This document shows, piece after piece, positions 31,575-41,115 of a stretch of 64,000 nt of DNA (position 1 is the stretch's first letter; the number at the start of each line of letters is the position of its first letter). Below the pieces are notes generated by a model. That model saw only the letters and a list, made by a program, of their open reading frames with translations, was not told the origin of the DNA and did not search any database. The translations under genes were made by a program, and so were the position numbers. This DNA is from Nannobrachium achirus (Eukaryota > Chordata > Actinopteri > Myctophiformes > Myctophidae), in assembly GCA_963921795.1 (NCBI GenBank), contig OY997650.1, positions 1,796,983 to 1,860,982 on the forward strand, in the 5' to 3' direction.

Positions 31575-31890
31575 TAGACCATATTCACGGCCCGCCCACT
31601 CAGCATATTTCTCAGCAACTTCCTGGTGCTGATGTCAGCTTTGAAGGGTAAAATATCACAGAAATTGCTGGACTTAAAGCCAACAAATCATTATTTCGAA
31701 CGGTAAAGTAAATTATAACGCTTTCTGCCTTTTACTATTTTGTGTTCTTGATTATGTTAGCCGTATTTTATACTTCACTATTCTGAAATTGCATTAAATC
31801 TGTGATTTCTGTGTTAACTCTATGGGCTTTTAGTAGGGTTTCCCCTTCAACCGTGACGTCAGCACCAGTAAGTTGCACATCAGATGTGTT
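31575..31890. mobile_element. MITE family C, diverged copy
   Basis: ATATTCACGGCCCGCCCACTCAGCA, CTGGACTTAAAGCCAACAAA and TCATTATTTCGAACGGTAAA match 26738-27063; the right end beyond GTGACGTCAGCACC is lost. Confidence 0.82.
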
Positions 31891-32019
31891 CCAAGTGTAA
31901 ACAGGTTTTAAAGGTATATTCAGTGATTGTATTTCAATCAAATAAAAATATAATTGGTACATTTTCCATTCATTCTCCTCACTAGAATGTGTGCTGACCA
32001 TATAAGGACTTCCACCATA
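31891..32019. other. Spacer
   Basis: AT-rich, no feature recognised. Confidence 0.5.
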
Positions 32020-32312
32020 AATGGTAAATGGTAAATGGTGCATTTATATAGCGCTTTTATCCAAATCGCTTTACAGAGATTGTGCATTACATTCACCCAT
32101 TCACGCACACATTCATACACCGGTGGCGGAGGAAACCATGCAAGGCACCAACCTGCTCACCGGGAGCAATGTGGGGTTCAGAGTCTTGCTCAAGGACCCT
32201 TCGACATTAACTCAGGGGGAGCCCGGATTCGAACTGGGAACCCTTCGGGAACCCTTCGTGCTCTAATAACGGTTTCTCTACCCCTGAGCTATGCCGCCCC
32301 ACGGCCCCCCAC
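32020..32312 (-). mobile_element. tRNA-derived SINE, near full length
   Basis: On the minus strand the head GGCGGCATAGCTCAGGGGTAG has an A box and GTTCGAATCCGG a B box about 50 bases later. The tRNA-like head is followed by a GTCCTTGAGCAAGACTCTGA body and the tail GCGCTATATAAATGCACCAT. Together these show a Pol III SINE mobilised by a LINE sharing its 3' tail. Second copy at 35389-35712. Confidence 0.88.
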
Positions 32313-32798
32313 CATGGCCCGTGTTACTAGCATAGCTAGATATGGTTTTCAGAGGTGGCCAGCCAGTCCTCGACCAATCAGGGTAGAGTATGGCCGTAGC
32401 TATGTTATGATGTTTAGTTATGATGGCCACAGTCGCTCTGAATTAAGAACGTCTGCTAAATGCCTAGATTGTAAACTACTGAACTCATAAAATGCCACAT
32501 AACAGTCTCGTAGTAAATGAGTGTCATACATATCCTGAAACTGGATATATTCAGTGATTTAATACCTACAAAAATATAAATAAAAAGACCATTAGGCATC
32601 ACAAGTTATCAACAAACTATAAAAAACGGTCGTTAGACCCAATGATCAAAACGAGAACATTATAATGGTGTAAATAAAATCTATAACAAACTAAACATTT
32701 CCTCACTGTAAGCCCAGTTAGGAACAAGATGACCCCCGGCCACTTTCATTATCACTGAATACACCTTTAATGCAATAGTAGTTCTAACCCTAAATGGT
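32313..32798. other. 3' flank of FGFBP gene
   Basis: 32436-32476 (AACGTCTGCTAAATGCCTAG) is a leftover L2/SINE tail. ATTAAA on the minus strand at 32772-32767, 27 nt after the stop, is the nearest poly(A)-signal-like motif and is weak. Confidence 0.5.
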
Positions 32799-33016
32799 TC
32801 AACCCTCAAAGAAGTGTACAAAGAAGGAGCAGACAGAGTTCCATCCCTCGGCGCAGTAGCTCTGAACAGGCTCCATGTCGTTCATCTCCACGTTGTCTAA
32901 GAACCCTGTCCTGACGTCGTCTTCTTCTTCCTGCTTCTCCGTCCTCCTTCCATCCTCTCCTCCTCTCTCCTCTCCTCCTCTCTCCTCTCCTCCTCTCTCC
33001 TCTCCTCCTCCCATGC
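32799..33016 (-). CDS. fgfbp3: FGFBP exon 4 (C-terminus)
   Basis: Acceptor TTATCATGCAG at 33017. Begins with a 15-nt repeat encoding (EERGG)n, then an acidic linker and the conserved YCAEGWNSVCSFFVHFFEG end followed by TGA. Confidence 0.85.
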
Positions 33017-34704
33017 CTGCATGATAAGGAAAAACATGTCATGTCTCAGTATGTATGCCATCGTTTTGATAGCGATACGATATTGCGGCACAAACTTCAT
33101 ATTCAATATTCTAAAATGTTGCAACAATGAGAACTAAGCATTATTGACTCATTTGGTGCGAGTTCCGATAGTCACGAGATTTGCCCTTGGTCTTTCACTG
33201 CCTTTCTTCTCTTACCTTTAACGTGGTCGCGAGAATATCCGCGTGTACGATCGGACACCAAACAATGAATCGTGCGTGTTAAAGCTGTCCGCAGCTTCAA
33301 AATACATAAAAGAAAAGCATAATAAGTCCATATCATTCTTGATTTGAAGTGCTATTGGGTTCCCAAACTTGTTAATTGATATTCTACGTGTAGCAAAAGT
33401 GAAAACCAAGCATATTCTTGCAAAATAAAATGGCAAGTGATTTTCACTCTTATTTAGAATTTCTCTGACCGAAAGTAAAACGCGTACTTTTGTCGGACGC
33501 GTCGCGCTGCGACGCGTTGTGAGCTTGTAGATCTGCTATTTTCAGCACACAACCAAGAGTAAAATCAGTCATTACGATGCCATCAAGGCCTGCCAAAATA
33601 CATTTCAGTCGACTAAATCAACTGTAGATTACTAAATCAACTGTAGATTTAGTCGCCTAAAATCTTAGAAAAACTTTTCAGGTGACTAAATTATGACTAC
33701 AACTAAATTAAATTGTATTCAATAGACTATGACTAAAACTAAATAAAAATTAGCTGTCAAAAACAACACTGCTTTTGAGATAGTGATATTGCACATCGGT
33801 CATACTGCAATGACGATACCATAACTATATTTATTACCCGGCTTGGTTGAATGCTTGATTCTGATTGGTCGAGCGCTGAAATCAGCGGTGAATTATAGGC
33901 GTATAAATAATGACCGCTCCGCTCTATAATTCACCGCTGCTCATCAACGGCTCAGAGCAGCTGCTGCAAACAGGATGTACTGCGTGGATTTAGTGCCGTA
34001 TCCAACATGGCAGCCATGTAAACAAACACACAGCGACATTTACAACTAAACGTTGCTCTCAAGAATGTTTTTAAAAACATTTGAGGCGAGAAATAGACAA
34101 CGTAGTAACAGAAAATGGATTTATTTGATCAGCACGTCCTTGTTTTCCAAGGCGACCCGTGGGGGGGACGCCCAGCGCAACACTTGTGGAACACTTTCAG
34201 CCGTCTGTAAATAAGGAATTACTTTGTTTTGTTTTTAGTTTTGACTCAAATTATTAATTGTATTTATTAGCCGGGTAATAAGTGCTATAACGTCTTGCTG
34301 CTTGGTCATTATGGCTTATATGGACACTTCAGGCTGATAATTCCCCTCGGCTCCACCTCAGGGAATTATCAGCCTGTCGTGTCCATATAAGCAATAATGA
34401 CCGCGCAGCAAGACGTTATCGCATACATACTGGAACTTTATTTGCACTGACTCTGACCTCTAAGGACCTCCCGGGGAGGGTGCTCTTGTGCGTCTTGCTG
34501 CGTCACCCTCTCTTGTTTCTTTCTTTTTCTAGTTGTTTTTATATCACTCTGCACTATTAGGTTGTGTTAGTAGTTTTTGAGTATTTTTGCGTGTGTTTGA
34601 CATGATGGTGAGATACTTGTTGCACTAACTAGCATTGACTGTTATGGTCACTTTGATTTGGGGGCACTGTACTATATTGATAGTTGTGCCTAAGGACAAA
34701 TATA

Positions 34705-34746
<42 letters not shown>

Positions 34747-37700
34747 ATAATTTGTTCCCTTTCTTGACGTACCTTGCTCTTACTGTACTCTGTTCTTGTT
34801 TATTATTATTTTCTTTCTTTTTTTCTTTCTTCTCTGTAACTTTGTAAATAACCTTATACTGCTGTGCTGCCTCTGGGCAACTGATTTTCCCCCTTGGGAT
34901 AATAAAGGTATGTATGTATGTATGTATGTATGTATCTATCGATCGATCGATCCATCGGTCGGTCGGTCGATCGATCGATCGATCGATCGATCGATCGATC
35001 GCATGCACTACCTCCTCCCCCCGTGCTCCTCCTCCTCTCCTCCTCCTTGTCTTCTCCGATGCCTCCGTGTGAGGCCAGCTTCATGTGGGCCTCCTGGTCT
35101 CCGATGCCTCCGTGTGAGGCCAGCTTCATGTGGGCCTCCTGGTCTCCGGTGCCTCCGTGTGAGGCCAGCTTCATGTGGGCCTCCTGGTCTCCGGTGCCTC
35201 CGTGTGAGGCCAGCTTCATGTGGGCCTCTGCGGGGGCTTTGCTGCAGCTCCTGGCCCGGAGCAGCTTGTGTCCCTCGCAGGCGTTGAGGCGTTTCTTCAG
35301 ACGGCCCACCAGCTGCTTCCAGTACTGGCTGGAGCTCAGAGCGTACGACTCGCACAGCGCCGGCCGGCCCGCGTAGCGGCACCAGTACCTACAAATGGTA
35401 AATGGTGCATTTAAAATGGTGCATTTAAATAGCACCTTTCTCCAAGGTGCCTTACAGAGATTGTGCATTACATTCAGCCATTCACACACACATTCATTTC
35501 ATTCACCCATTCACACACACAGTCATTACATGCACCCCTTCACACACATTCATACACCATGCAAGGCACCAAACTGCTCATCAGGAGCAGTTAGGGGTTC
35601 AGAGTCTTGATCAAGGACTCTTCCACACTAACTCTGGGGGAGCCCGGGATCGAACTGGGAACTCTTTGGGAACGGCTTATTAAGAGTATCTGCTAAATGC
35701 TTAAGTTGTAAATTGTGTTAGGAGTCGGGACAGTACAAGAACCATGGTGGTGAGACCAGTACCTGTGTATACCAGTGTGACAGTACAAGAACCATGGTGG
35801 TGAGACCAGTACCTGTGTATACCAGTGTGACAGTACAAGAACCATGGTGGTGAGACCAGTACCTGTGTATACCAGTGTGACAGTACAAGAACCATGGTGG
35901 TGAGACCAGTACCTGTGTATACCAGTGTGACAGTACAAGAACCATGGTGGTGAGACCAGTACCTGTGTATACCAGTGTGACAGTACAAGAACCATGGTGG
36001 TGAGACCAGTACCTGTGTATACCAGTGTGACAGTACAAGAACCATGGTGGTGAGACCAGTACCTGTGTATACCAGTGTGACAGTACAAGAACCATGGTGG
36101 TGAGACCAGTACCTGTGTATACCAGTGTGACAGTACAAGAACCATGGTGGTGAGACCAGTACCTGTGTATACCAGTGTGACAGTACAAGAACCATGGTGG
36201 TGAGACCAGTACCTGTGTATACCAGTGTGACAGTACAAGAACCATGGTGGTGAGACCAGTACCTGTGTATACCAGTGTGACAGTACAAGAACCATGGTGG
36301 TGAGACCAGTACCTGTGTATACCAGTGTGACAGTACAAGAACCATGGTGGTGAGACCAGTACCTGTGTATACCAGTGTGACAGTACAAGAACCATGGTGG
36401 TGAGACCAGTACCTGTGTATACCAGTGTGACAGTACAAGAACCATGGTGGTGAGACCAGTACCTGTGTATACCAGTGTGACAGTACAAGAACCATGGTGG
36501 TGAGACCAGTACCTGTGTATACCAGTGTGACAGTACAAGAACCATGGTGGTGAGACCAGTACCTGTGTATACCAGTGTGACAGTACAAGAACCATGGTGG
36601 TGAGACCAGTACCTGTGTATACCAGTGTGACAGTACAAGAACCATGGTGGTGAGACCAGTACCTGTGTATACCAGTGTGACAGTACAAGAACCATGGTGG
36701 TGAGACCAGTACCTGTGTATACCAGTGTGACAGTACAAGAACCATGGTGGTGAGACCAGTACCTGTGTATACCAGTGTGACAGTACAAGAACCATGGTGG
36801 TGAGACCAGTACCTGTGTATACCAGTGTGACAGTACAAGAACCATGGTGGTGAGACCAGTACCTGTGTATACCAGTGTGACAGTACAAGAACCATGGTGG
36901 TGAGACCAGTACCTGTGTATACCAGTGTGACAGTACAAGAACCATGGTGGTGAGACCAGTACCTGTGTATACCAGTGTGACAGTACAAGAACCATGGTGG
37001 TGAGACCAGTACCTGTGTTGTTGGTCTGCTCCATGGGTGTATTGGACCAACAGGTTACCAGTGGTTTATATACTGTATACATGTGTTGATGTCGTTGTGC
37101 TGCTCTATGGGTGGATGGGTGTATTGGACTAACATGTGACCAGTGGTTTATATACTGTATACATGTGTTGATGTCGTTGTGCTGCTCTATGGGTGGATGG
37201 GTGTATTGGACTAACATGTGACCAGTGGTTTATATACTGTATACATGTGTTGATGTCGTTGTGCTGCTCTATGGGTGGATGGGTGTATTGGACTAACATG
37301 TGACCAGTGGTTTATATACTGTATACATGTGTTGATGTCGTTGTGCTGCTCTATGGGTGGATGGGTGTATTGGACTAACATGTGACCAGTGGTTTATATA
37401 CTGTATACATGTGTTGATGTCGTTGTGCTGCTCTATGGGTGGATGGGTGTATTGGACTAACATGTGACCAGTGGTTTATATACTGTATACATGTGTTGAT
37501 GTCGTTGTGCTGCTCTATGGGTGGATGGGTGTATTGGACTAACATGTGACCAGTGGTTTATGTACCTGTATTGATGTTGTGTTGCTCCATGGGTGCATTG
37601 AACCAACAGGGTGACCACTGTTTTATTAGCTCTGGTCCATGGCGTCACCTCCAGTGACGCTCTGACCGACCCATCTGCAAATGAATAGACCGCGTTTTCT

Positions 37701-39858
37701 CAGCCCTACGAGCGCTCAACTTCAGTCAAAATAAACAAAACTACTTCACTACTCACCAAACCAAAGATTGTTTTGCGTTGTTGAAAGTCTATTCTCCGCG
37801 ATGGTGAACCCCACAGCACCCCACCTACTCTGTAAAATACATTATTTTTTGTCATGAAATAAAACGCACCCACCTCGAGCCACCCAGCGGCCACCGCAGA
37901 TACAATGGTTCACAACCCGGAAATAAGCAGCGGCCGAGTTGGATGCACTTTCTTTCATGCCGAAAAATAGTGTATTTTGCAGATTGGGTGGGGTGCTGAG
38001 AGGTTCACCACCGCGGAGAATAGACTTTCAACAACGAAAAACTACCTTTGGTTTGGTGAGTAGTGAAGTAGTTTTGTTTATTTTGACTGAAGTTGAGCGC
38101 TGGTAGGGGCTGAGAAAACGCGGTCTATTCATTTGCCGAAGGGTCGGTCGTCACTGGAGGTGACGCGATGGACCAGAGCTAGTGTTTTATGTACCTGTAT
38201 TGATGATGTTCTCCATGGGTACATTGGACCAACAGGTGACCAGTGTTTACCTGTATTGATGTTGTTATCCATGGGTACATTGGACCAACAGGTGACCAGT
38301 GTTTACCTGTATTGATGTTGTTATCCATGGGTACATTGGACCAACAGGTGACCAGTGTTTACCTGTATTAATGTTGTGCTCCATGGGTACATTGGACCAA
38401 CAGGTGACCAGTGTTTACCTGTATTGATGTGTTGCTCCATGGGTACATTGGACCAACAGGTGACCAGTGTTTACCTGTATTGATGTTGTTATCCATGGGT
38501 ACATTGGACCAACAGGTGACCAGTGTTTACCTGTATTGATGATGTTCTCCATGGGTACATTGAACCAACAGGGTGACCAGGCCGTCTCCAGACGTCTCCC
38601 AGGTACAGCGGTGTCCTCCCAGGGTGCTCAGCTCTCCTGAGCCGGGCACAGAGCGCCCCCTGGTGCCTGTGTGAGGAGGCAGAGGTGGAAAGTGCATTTA
38701 CTCAAGTACTGTCTGTGCCTATTAAAACACATTGACTGTCTAAGCCCAAGTTTCCCCGAGTTATTCTGACGTCTTTCTTTGCGTGGCAAGGCCCGAGTTT
38801 CCCCGCGCTATTCGTCAATTCGATTTGATTAAAAACAAAATCGGATCGCCGATCCGCGGGGCTTAGGTGTCCCCAAAGATAGTGCTTCTGGTTTGGGACA
38901 GGACCCTAACCCAGGACCCTAACCCAGGACACTAACCCAGGACACTAACCCAGGACACTAACCCTACACCTAACCCTAACCTCTATGGAAGTGCTGCCAT
39001 TCAGACACTAACCCTACACCTAACCCTAACCTCTATGGAAGTGCTGCCATTCAGACACTAACCCTACACCTAACCCTAACCTCTATGGAAGTGCTGCCAC
39101 TCAGACAATTAGAGTCAATGTCTGAATGGCAGCATGTCGGAATGGAGAGCAGCCCACATGGTGCTGGCCATTGGGAAATGCGGGTGCGGGGCGTTGTGTG
39201 CTTGTAGATCGGCTGTTTTCACTAGTTTAAATCATGTTTAAAATGATAAACACAAAACAAACAGTTTTTGGACATACAAGGTTTCCACCCGACAACAACA
39301 AACTATAACTCATGTACAATAATTGGCCCACTGACTTGTCACTTGTCATGATCTGAAATGGCAAATCTTTGAGTAGCAGCAGCGCTATAGAGAGAGATCT
39401 CTCTATAGCGCGCAATGAGGGCCTCTACAACTCTTTTTCCCAGGCTGAATCAGGGGCCCAGCACGGCCCTGGCGGTCCCCGTTACGCTACACTGCTGCTA
39501 TAGCGCAGCAACGCTAGCATGGATTAACATGGGGTCTTCTGTAATCGCGAATGGACCACGGGGTGTGGATGTGCGCGATGGACAAGCACCCGCCCACGTT
39601 AAAAAGTACGAAAATCGTAGCAGTAAACGTGAAATTCGTGGAAGTAAATACTTTACTTTTACACTGTGGTGACAGTGCTACTTCTATCCATGAAACACAG
39701 GATGTGAACATACTTCCTCCAATGGACTCCCCGCCGCGAGGCTTGGCTTCTGATAGGCCGAGAACTGAGGAGTGGGCGGAGCCCCCGCCGCGAGGCTTGG
39801 CTTCTGATAGGCCGGGGAGGAAGATGAAGATGATGATGGTCCAGAGCATGGTGGTCAT
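32799..39858 (-). CDS. fgfbp3: Fibroblast growth factor-binding protein, FGFBP3-like (four exons, complete)
   Basis: Exons 39858-39714, 38666-38531, 35388-35012 and 33016-32799 join in phases 1, 2, 1 to give 876 nt, 291 aa with stop. Residues 1-20 form a signal peptide (MTTMLWTIIIFIFLPGLSEA). The mature part has eight cysteines: HRCTW, VQCTH, WCRYAGRPALCES, LNACEG, RSCSK, SYCAEGWNSVCSF. The spacings C-8-C-24-C-10-C and the motif YWKQLVGRLKKR, plus a C-terminal YCAE-W-S-C-FFV-F--G, fit FGFBP3. Family members are secreted carriers that bind FGFs and release them from heparan-sulphate matrix. Unusual: coding tandem repeats in exons 1, 3 and 4, and introns made of repeats. As I recall, mammalian FGFBP reading frames are not interrupted by introns. 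ATG lies in a good context (CCACCATGA). Confidence 0.85.
33031..33494. other. FGFBP intron 3, unassigned part
   Basis: No repeat family recognised; AT-rich. Confidence 0.5.
33495..33790. mobile_element. MITE with half palindrome module
   Basis: 33495-33544 is the module with a truncated left arm (centre GACGCGTCGCGCTGCGACGCG). It is followed by AAAATCAGTCATTACGATGC and CATCAAGGCCTGC and then GACTAAA-rich sequence ending near CAAAAACAACACTG. The same arrangement exists at 45725-45980. Confidence 0.75.
33791..34286. mobile_element. MITE-like sequence
   Basis: TTATTACCCGGC near 33830 and TATTTATTAGCCGGGTAATA near 34260 are inverted, with GCTCTATAATTCACCGCTG hairpin sequence inside (33886-33940). 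Probably one non-autonomous element together with 34287-34419. Confidence 0.6.
34287..34419. repeat. Fold-back, ~58-bp arms
   Basis: ATAACGTCTTGCTG...GGTCATTATGGCTTATATGG on the left is mirrored by CCATATAAGCAATAATGACC...CAGCAAGACGTTAT on the right; the loop is CTCGGCTCCACC. Confidence 0.88.
34470..34998 (+). mobile_element. Probable LINE 3' UTR ending in microsatellite
   Basis: CCCCCTTGGGATAATAAAGG (about 34890-34909) followed by (TATG)n and (ATCG)n is the usual end of a class of fish LINE copies. (TA)n occurs at 34700-34740. The tetranucleotide tail stops about 12 bases from the exon 3 donor. Confidence 0.65.
35012..35388 (-). CDS. fgfbp3: FGFBP exon 3 with 15-residue coding repeats
   Basis: Acceptor ACCATTTGTAG at 35389, donor GGAG/GTAGTG at 35011. 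Starts YWCRYAGRPALCESYAL; after RSCSKAPA come four 45-nt tandem copies of EAHMKLASHGG(T/I)GDQ, then an acidic/basic tract. In relatives the EAHMKL-like segment occurs once. The donor sits in GGA-rich sequence, so its exact position is less certain. Confidence 0.85.
35389..35712 (-). mobile_element. tRNA-derived SINE adjoining FGFBP exon 3 acceptor
   Basis: Minus strand: B box GTTCGATCCCGGGCTCCC, body TGATCAAGACTCTGAACCCC, tail TAAATGCACCATTTACCATT. The A-box head is missing. The tail runs directly into TGTAG/GTACTGG, so SINE sequence supplies the 3' splice site surroundings. Confidence 0.85.
35725..37016. repeat. Array c: 50-bp unit, ~26 copies
   Basis: Nearly identical units with ACAGTACAAGAACCATGGTG and GTACCTGTGTATACCAGTG. 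Each minus-strand unit contains ACACAG/GTACTGGTC, like an exon end plus donor. Open in all three minus frames because 50 is not a multiple of three and no unit contains a stop. Lies in FGFBP intron 2. Confidence 0.97.
37017..37618. repeat. Array b: 82-bp unit, ~6.5 copies
   Basis: Units contain TTGGACTAACATGTGACCAG, TATATACTGTATACATGTG and GCTGCTCTATGGGTGGATGG. The boundary copies at 37017-37060 and 37560-37618 are intermediate between this unit and the true exon 2 end, linking arrays a, b and c. Confidence 0.95.
37627..38182. mobile_element. hAT-like fold-back MITE with 8-bp target duplication
   Basis: Ends TAGCTCTGGTCCATGGCGTC and GACGCGATGGACCAGAGCTA; pairing continues inward over roughly 200 bp. 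TGTTTTAT is repeated at 37619-37626 and 38183-38190. Inserted between arrays a and b in FGFBP intron 2. Confidence 0.88.
38183..38581. repeat. Array a: 56-bp unit, seven copies including the real exon 2 end
   Basis: On the minus strand each unit reads CTGGTCACC(C)TGTTGGT..., ...TGTACCCATGG..., ...ATCAATACAG/GTA. The copy at 38525-38581 is the functional exon 2 end; the others lack one C (ACCTG for ACCCTG). Confidence 0.95.
38531..38666 (-). CDS. fgfbp3: FGFBP exon 2
   Basis: Acceptor CCTCACACAG at 38667, donor CAATACAG/GTAAAC at 38530. Encodes GHRCTWETSGDGLVTLLVQC and THGEHHQY. Failure to splice gives an immediate in-frame TAA (AGG TAA). The last ~45 nt plus the donor are the source of the arrays filling intron 2. 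Confidence 0.85.
38682..38881. other. FGFBP intron 1, unassigned part
   Basis: Contains AAGTGCATTTACTCAAGTACTG-like MITE sequence near 38688-38712; nothing else recognised. Confidence 0.5.
38882..39110. repeat. Minisatellite with telomere-like CCCTAA motifs
   Basis: CAGGACACTAACC units lead into three 50-bp units with CACTAACCCTACACCTAACC and CTCTATGGAAGTGCTGCCAT. It resembles an interstitial telomeric tract but is not pure (CCCTAA)n. Confidence 0.88.
39188..39231 (-). repeat. Single arm of palindrome module
   Basis: GGCGTTGTGTGCTTGTAGAT + CGGCTGTTTTC; left arm absent. Confidence 0.7.
39314..39474. repeat. Dispersed repeat family F
   Basis: ATTGGCCCACTGACTTGTCA, TGATCTGAAATGGCAAATC and a GCGCTATAGAGAGAGATCTC palindrome; the same 160 bp recurs at 41464-41625. 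Confidence 0.9.
39714..39858 (-). CDS. fgfbp3: FGFBP exon 1 (start, signal peptide)
   Basis: ATG 39858 preceded by CTCCTCAG/CCACC, a probable 3' splice site of a 5'-UTR intron. Donor GGAGGAA/GTATGT at 39713. A 54-nt in-frame duplication repeats GLSEAKPRGG across the predicted signal-peptide cleavage region. Confidence 0.8.
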
Positions 39859-39863
39859 GGTGG

Positions 39864-39909
39864 CTGAGGAGACGAGATAGATTAGATTAGATTAGATTAG
39901 ATTAGATTA
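39864..39909 (-). promoter_or_regulatory. Probable 5'-UTR intron 3' splice site with branch-point-like repeats
   Basis: Minus strand: six (CTAAT)n pentamers at 39909-39880, then CTATCTCGTCTCCTCAG ending at 39864, five bases before the FGFBP start codon. CTAAT is a good match to the branch-point consensus and the repeats lie about 15-45 nt from the AG. Confidence 0.55.
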
Positions 39910-40403
39910 GCTTCTCCATCTGTAAAAATTGCCCTCTCCAGACTATGAATGCAGTTTTTACTATGGTAAAAGAAATGCAAATTCCCCTTCTTTCCATGCC
40001 ATACCTGAAGGCAGCATTCAACAGTTCTACTGCCAGATTTATTATTTATTTATTGGGGCTGGTGCCAGCAAAAAGCAGCTTACCTTTGCGATGTTACAGA
40101 ACAAGATATCTATACTATAATTAGAGAGAGAGGTCAGTCAGTCAGTCAGTCAGTAGGTCACAAAATGCATTATCTATTCACTCGCTTCAGCGACTGATCT
40201 GAAATTTAACATGGCATTGGCCATTAGCATTATACACACGGTGACGGAGCCCGAATTTCATTTTTCCCAAATTCTAGCTATTTATTAGCGTTTCTTCACT
40301 CTACAGCTCTACAGCCTGTTGTCAGGGTTACGGTCCGTTCCTCCAGGCCATGGGATCTGTAGCCCCGGGCCCACACACACCTCTCTCACAGTTAGGAATG
40401 TTG

Positions 40404-40408
<5 letters not shown>
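39910..40408. repeat. Upstream flank with small repeats
   Basis: 40029-40105 matches 25487-25560; (GTCA)n at about 40134-40156. The promoter of the FGFBP gene could lie here, but no TATA or CpG signal was clear. Confidence 0.5.

Positions 40409-40469
<61 letters not shown>
40409..40469. repeat. (TC)n microsatellite
   Basis: About 60 bp of uninterrupted TC. Confidence 0.97.
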
Positions 40470-40473
<4 letters not shown>

Positions 40474-40799
40474 GGGTCACGCATGCAACGGGTGATGTGT
40501 GTCTCATCTTCCAACGGGTATAGAAAAATTATGTGGAGCAAATACATCCTCATACTTCTATTCACCTAATTTTGCTGTTAAATTATTTGTATCCATCATA
40601 AATATACACTCCTCCATGGGCTGCTCCTTACATTATGCTTCCACATATTCTCACGCACGCACCATGCAGTTACAGTTACTTTCCCCATAACCCACACTCT
40701 GCACATATTTTGCAGCACATATATTCGAACGGGTAAGGTCTAGTATTAATTATTTTCAAAAGATCATTATTTTTATGTTTTTTATTATGTGTGTACTTT
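40470..40799. other. No gene recognised
   Basis: CTTCCAACGGGTATAGA and TTCGAACGGGTAAGG occur at the two sides; otherwise AT-rich. Confidence 0.45.
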
Positions 40800-41115
40800 A
40801 GCCAAACTGGCAGCAGTGAGCAGCCTTATGCAAAGAATAGGTGTGAATTGGGCCGCTCCGCTTGCCGTCGTTCAGAGCATAGAAATGCATAATCTAGATC
40901 AGGTCCACAGAGAACAGCCAGGAAGTGAATTGGACATCATTGATGTTTACGTGTGGTGGAGATTTGAAAGCAGCATTACGGGAGATGTTTTTACTGTACA
41001 CGGCGGCGCGACCCCTCATCAGCTTACAGTCATCAGACAAGGTAAAAAAGAACGAGCCGCATTGGCAGCGAGCTGGGTTCAAAATTGGGGCGAACGGGAA
41101 CGTCCGAAGCGTTAA
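40800..41115. repeat. Dispersed repeat family E, longest copy
   Basis: Joins the two blocks seen separately at 25610-25800 and 26595-26732, showing they belong to one element. Confidence 0.85.

Noticed and set aside
32230..32312. A tRNA gene on the minus strand
   Set aside because: A and B boxes are present but the cloverleaf is not; the sequence continues into a SINE body and tail.
35718..37217. Minus-strand reading frame of 499 codons, and 431- and 449-codon frames in other phases
   Set aside because: It runs through a 50-bp tandem array with no stop in any minus frame. All three phases are open for the same trivial reason, and the region is an intron of the FGFBP gene.
38882..39110. Chromosome-end telomere
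   Set aside because: The CCCTAA motifs are diluted in a 50-bp minisatellite and coding exons lie on both sides.
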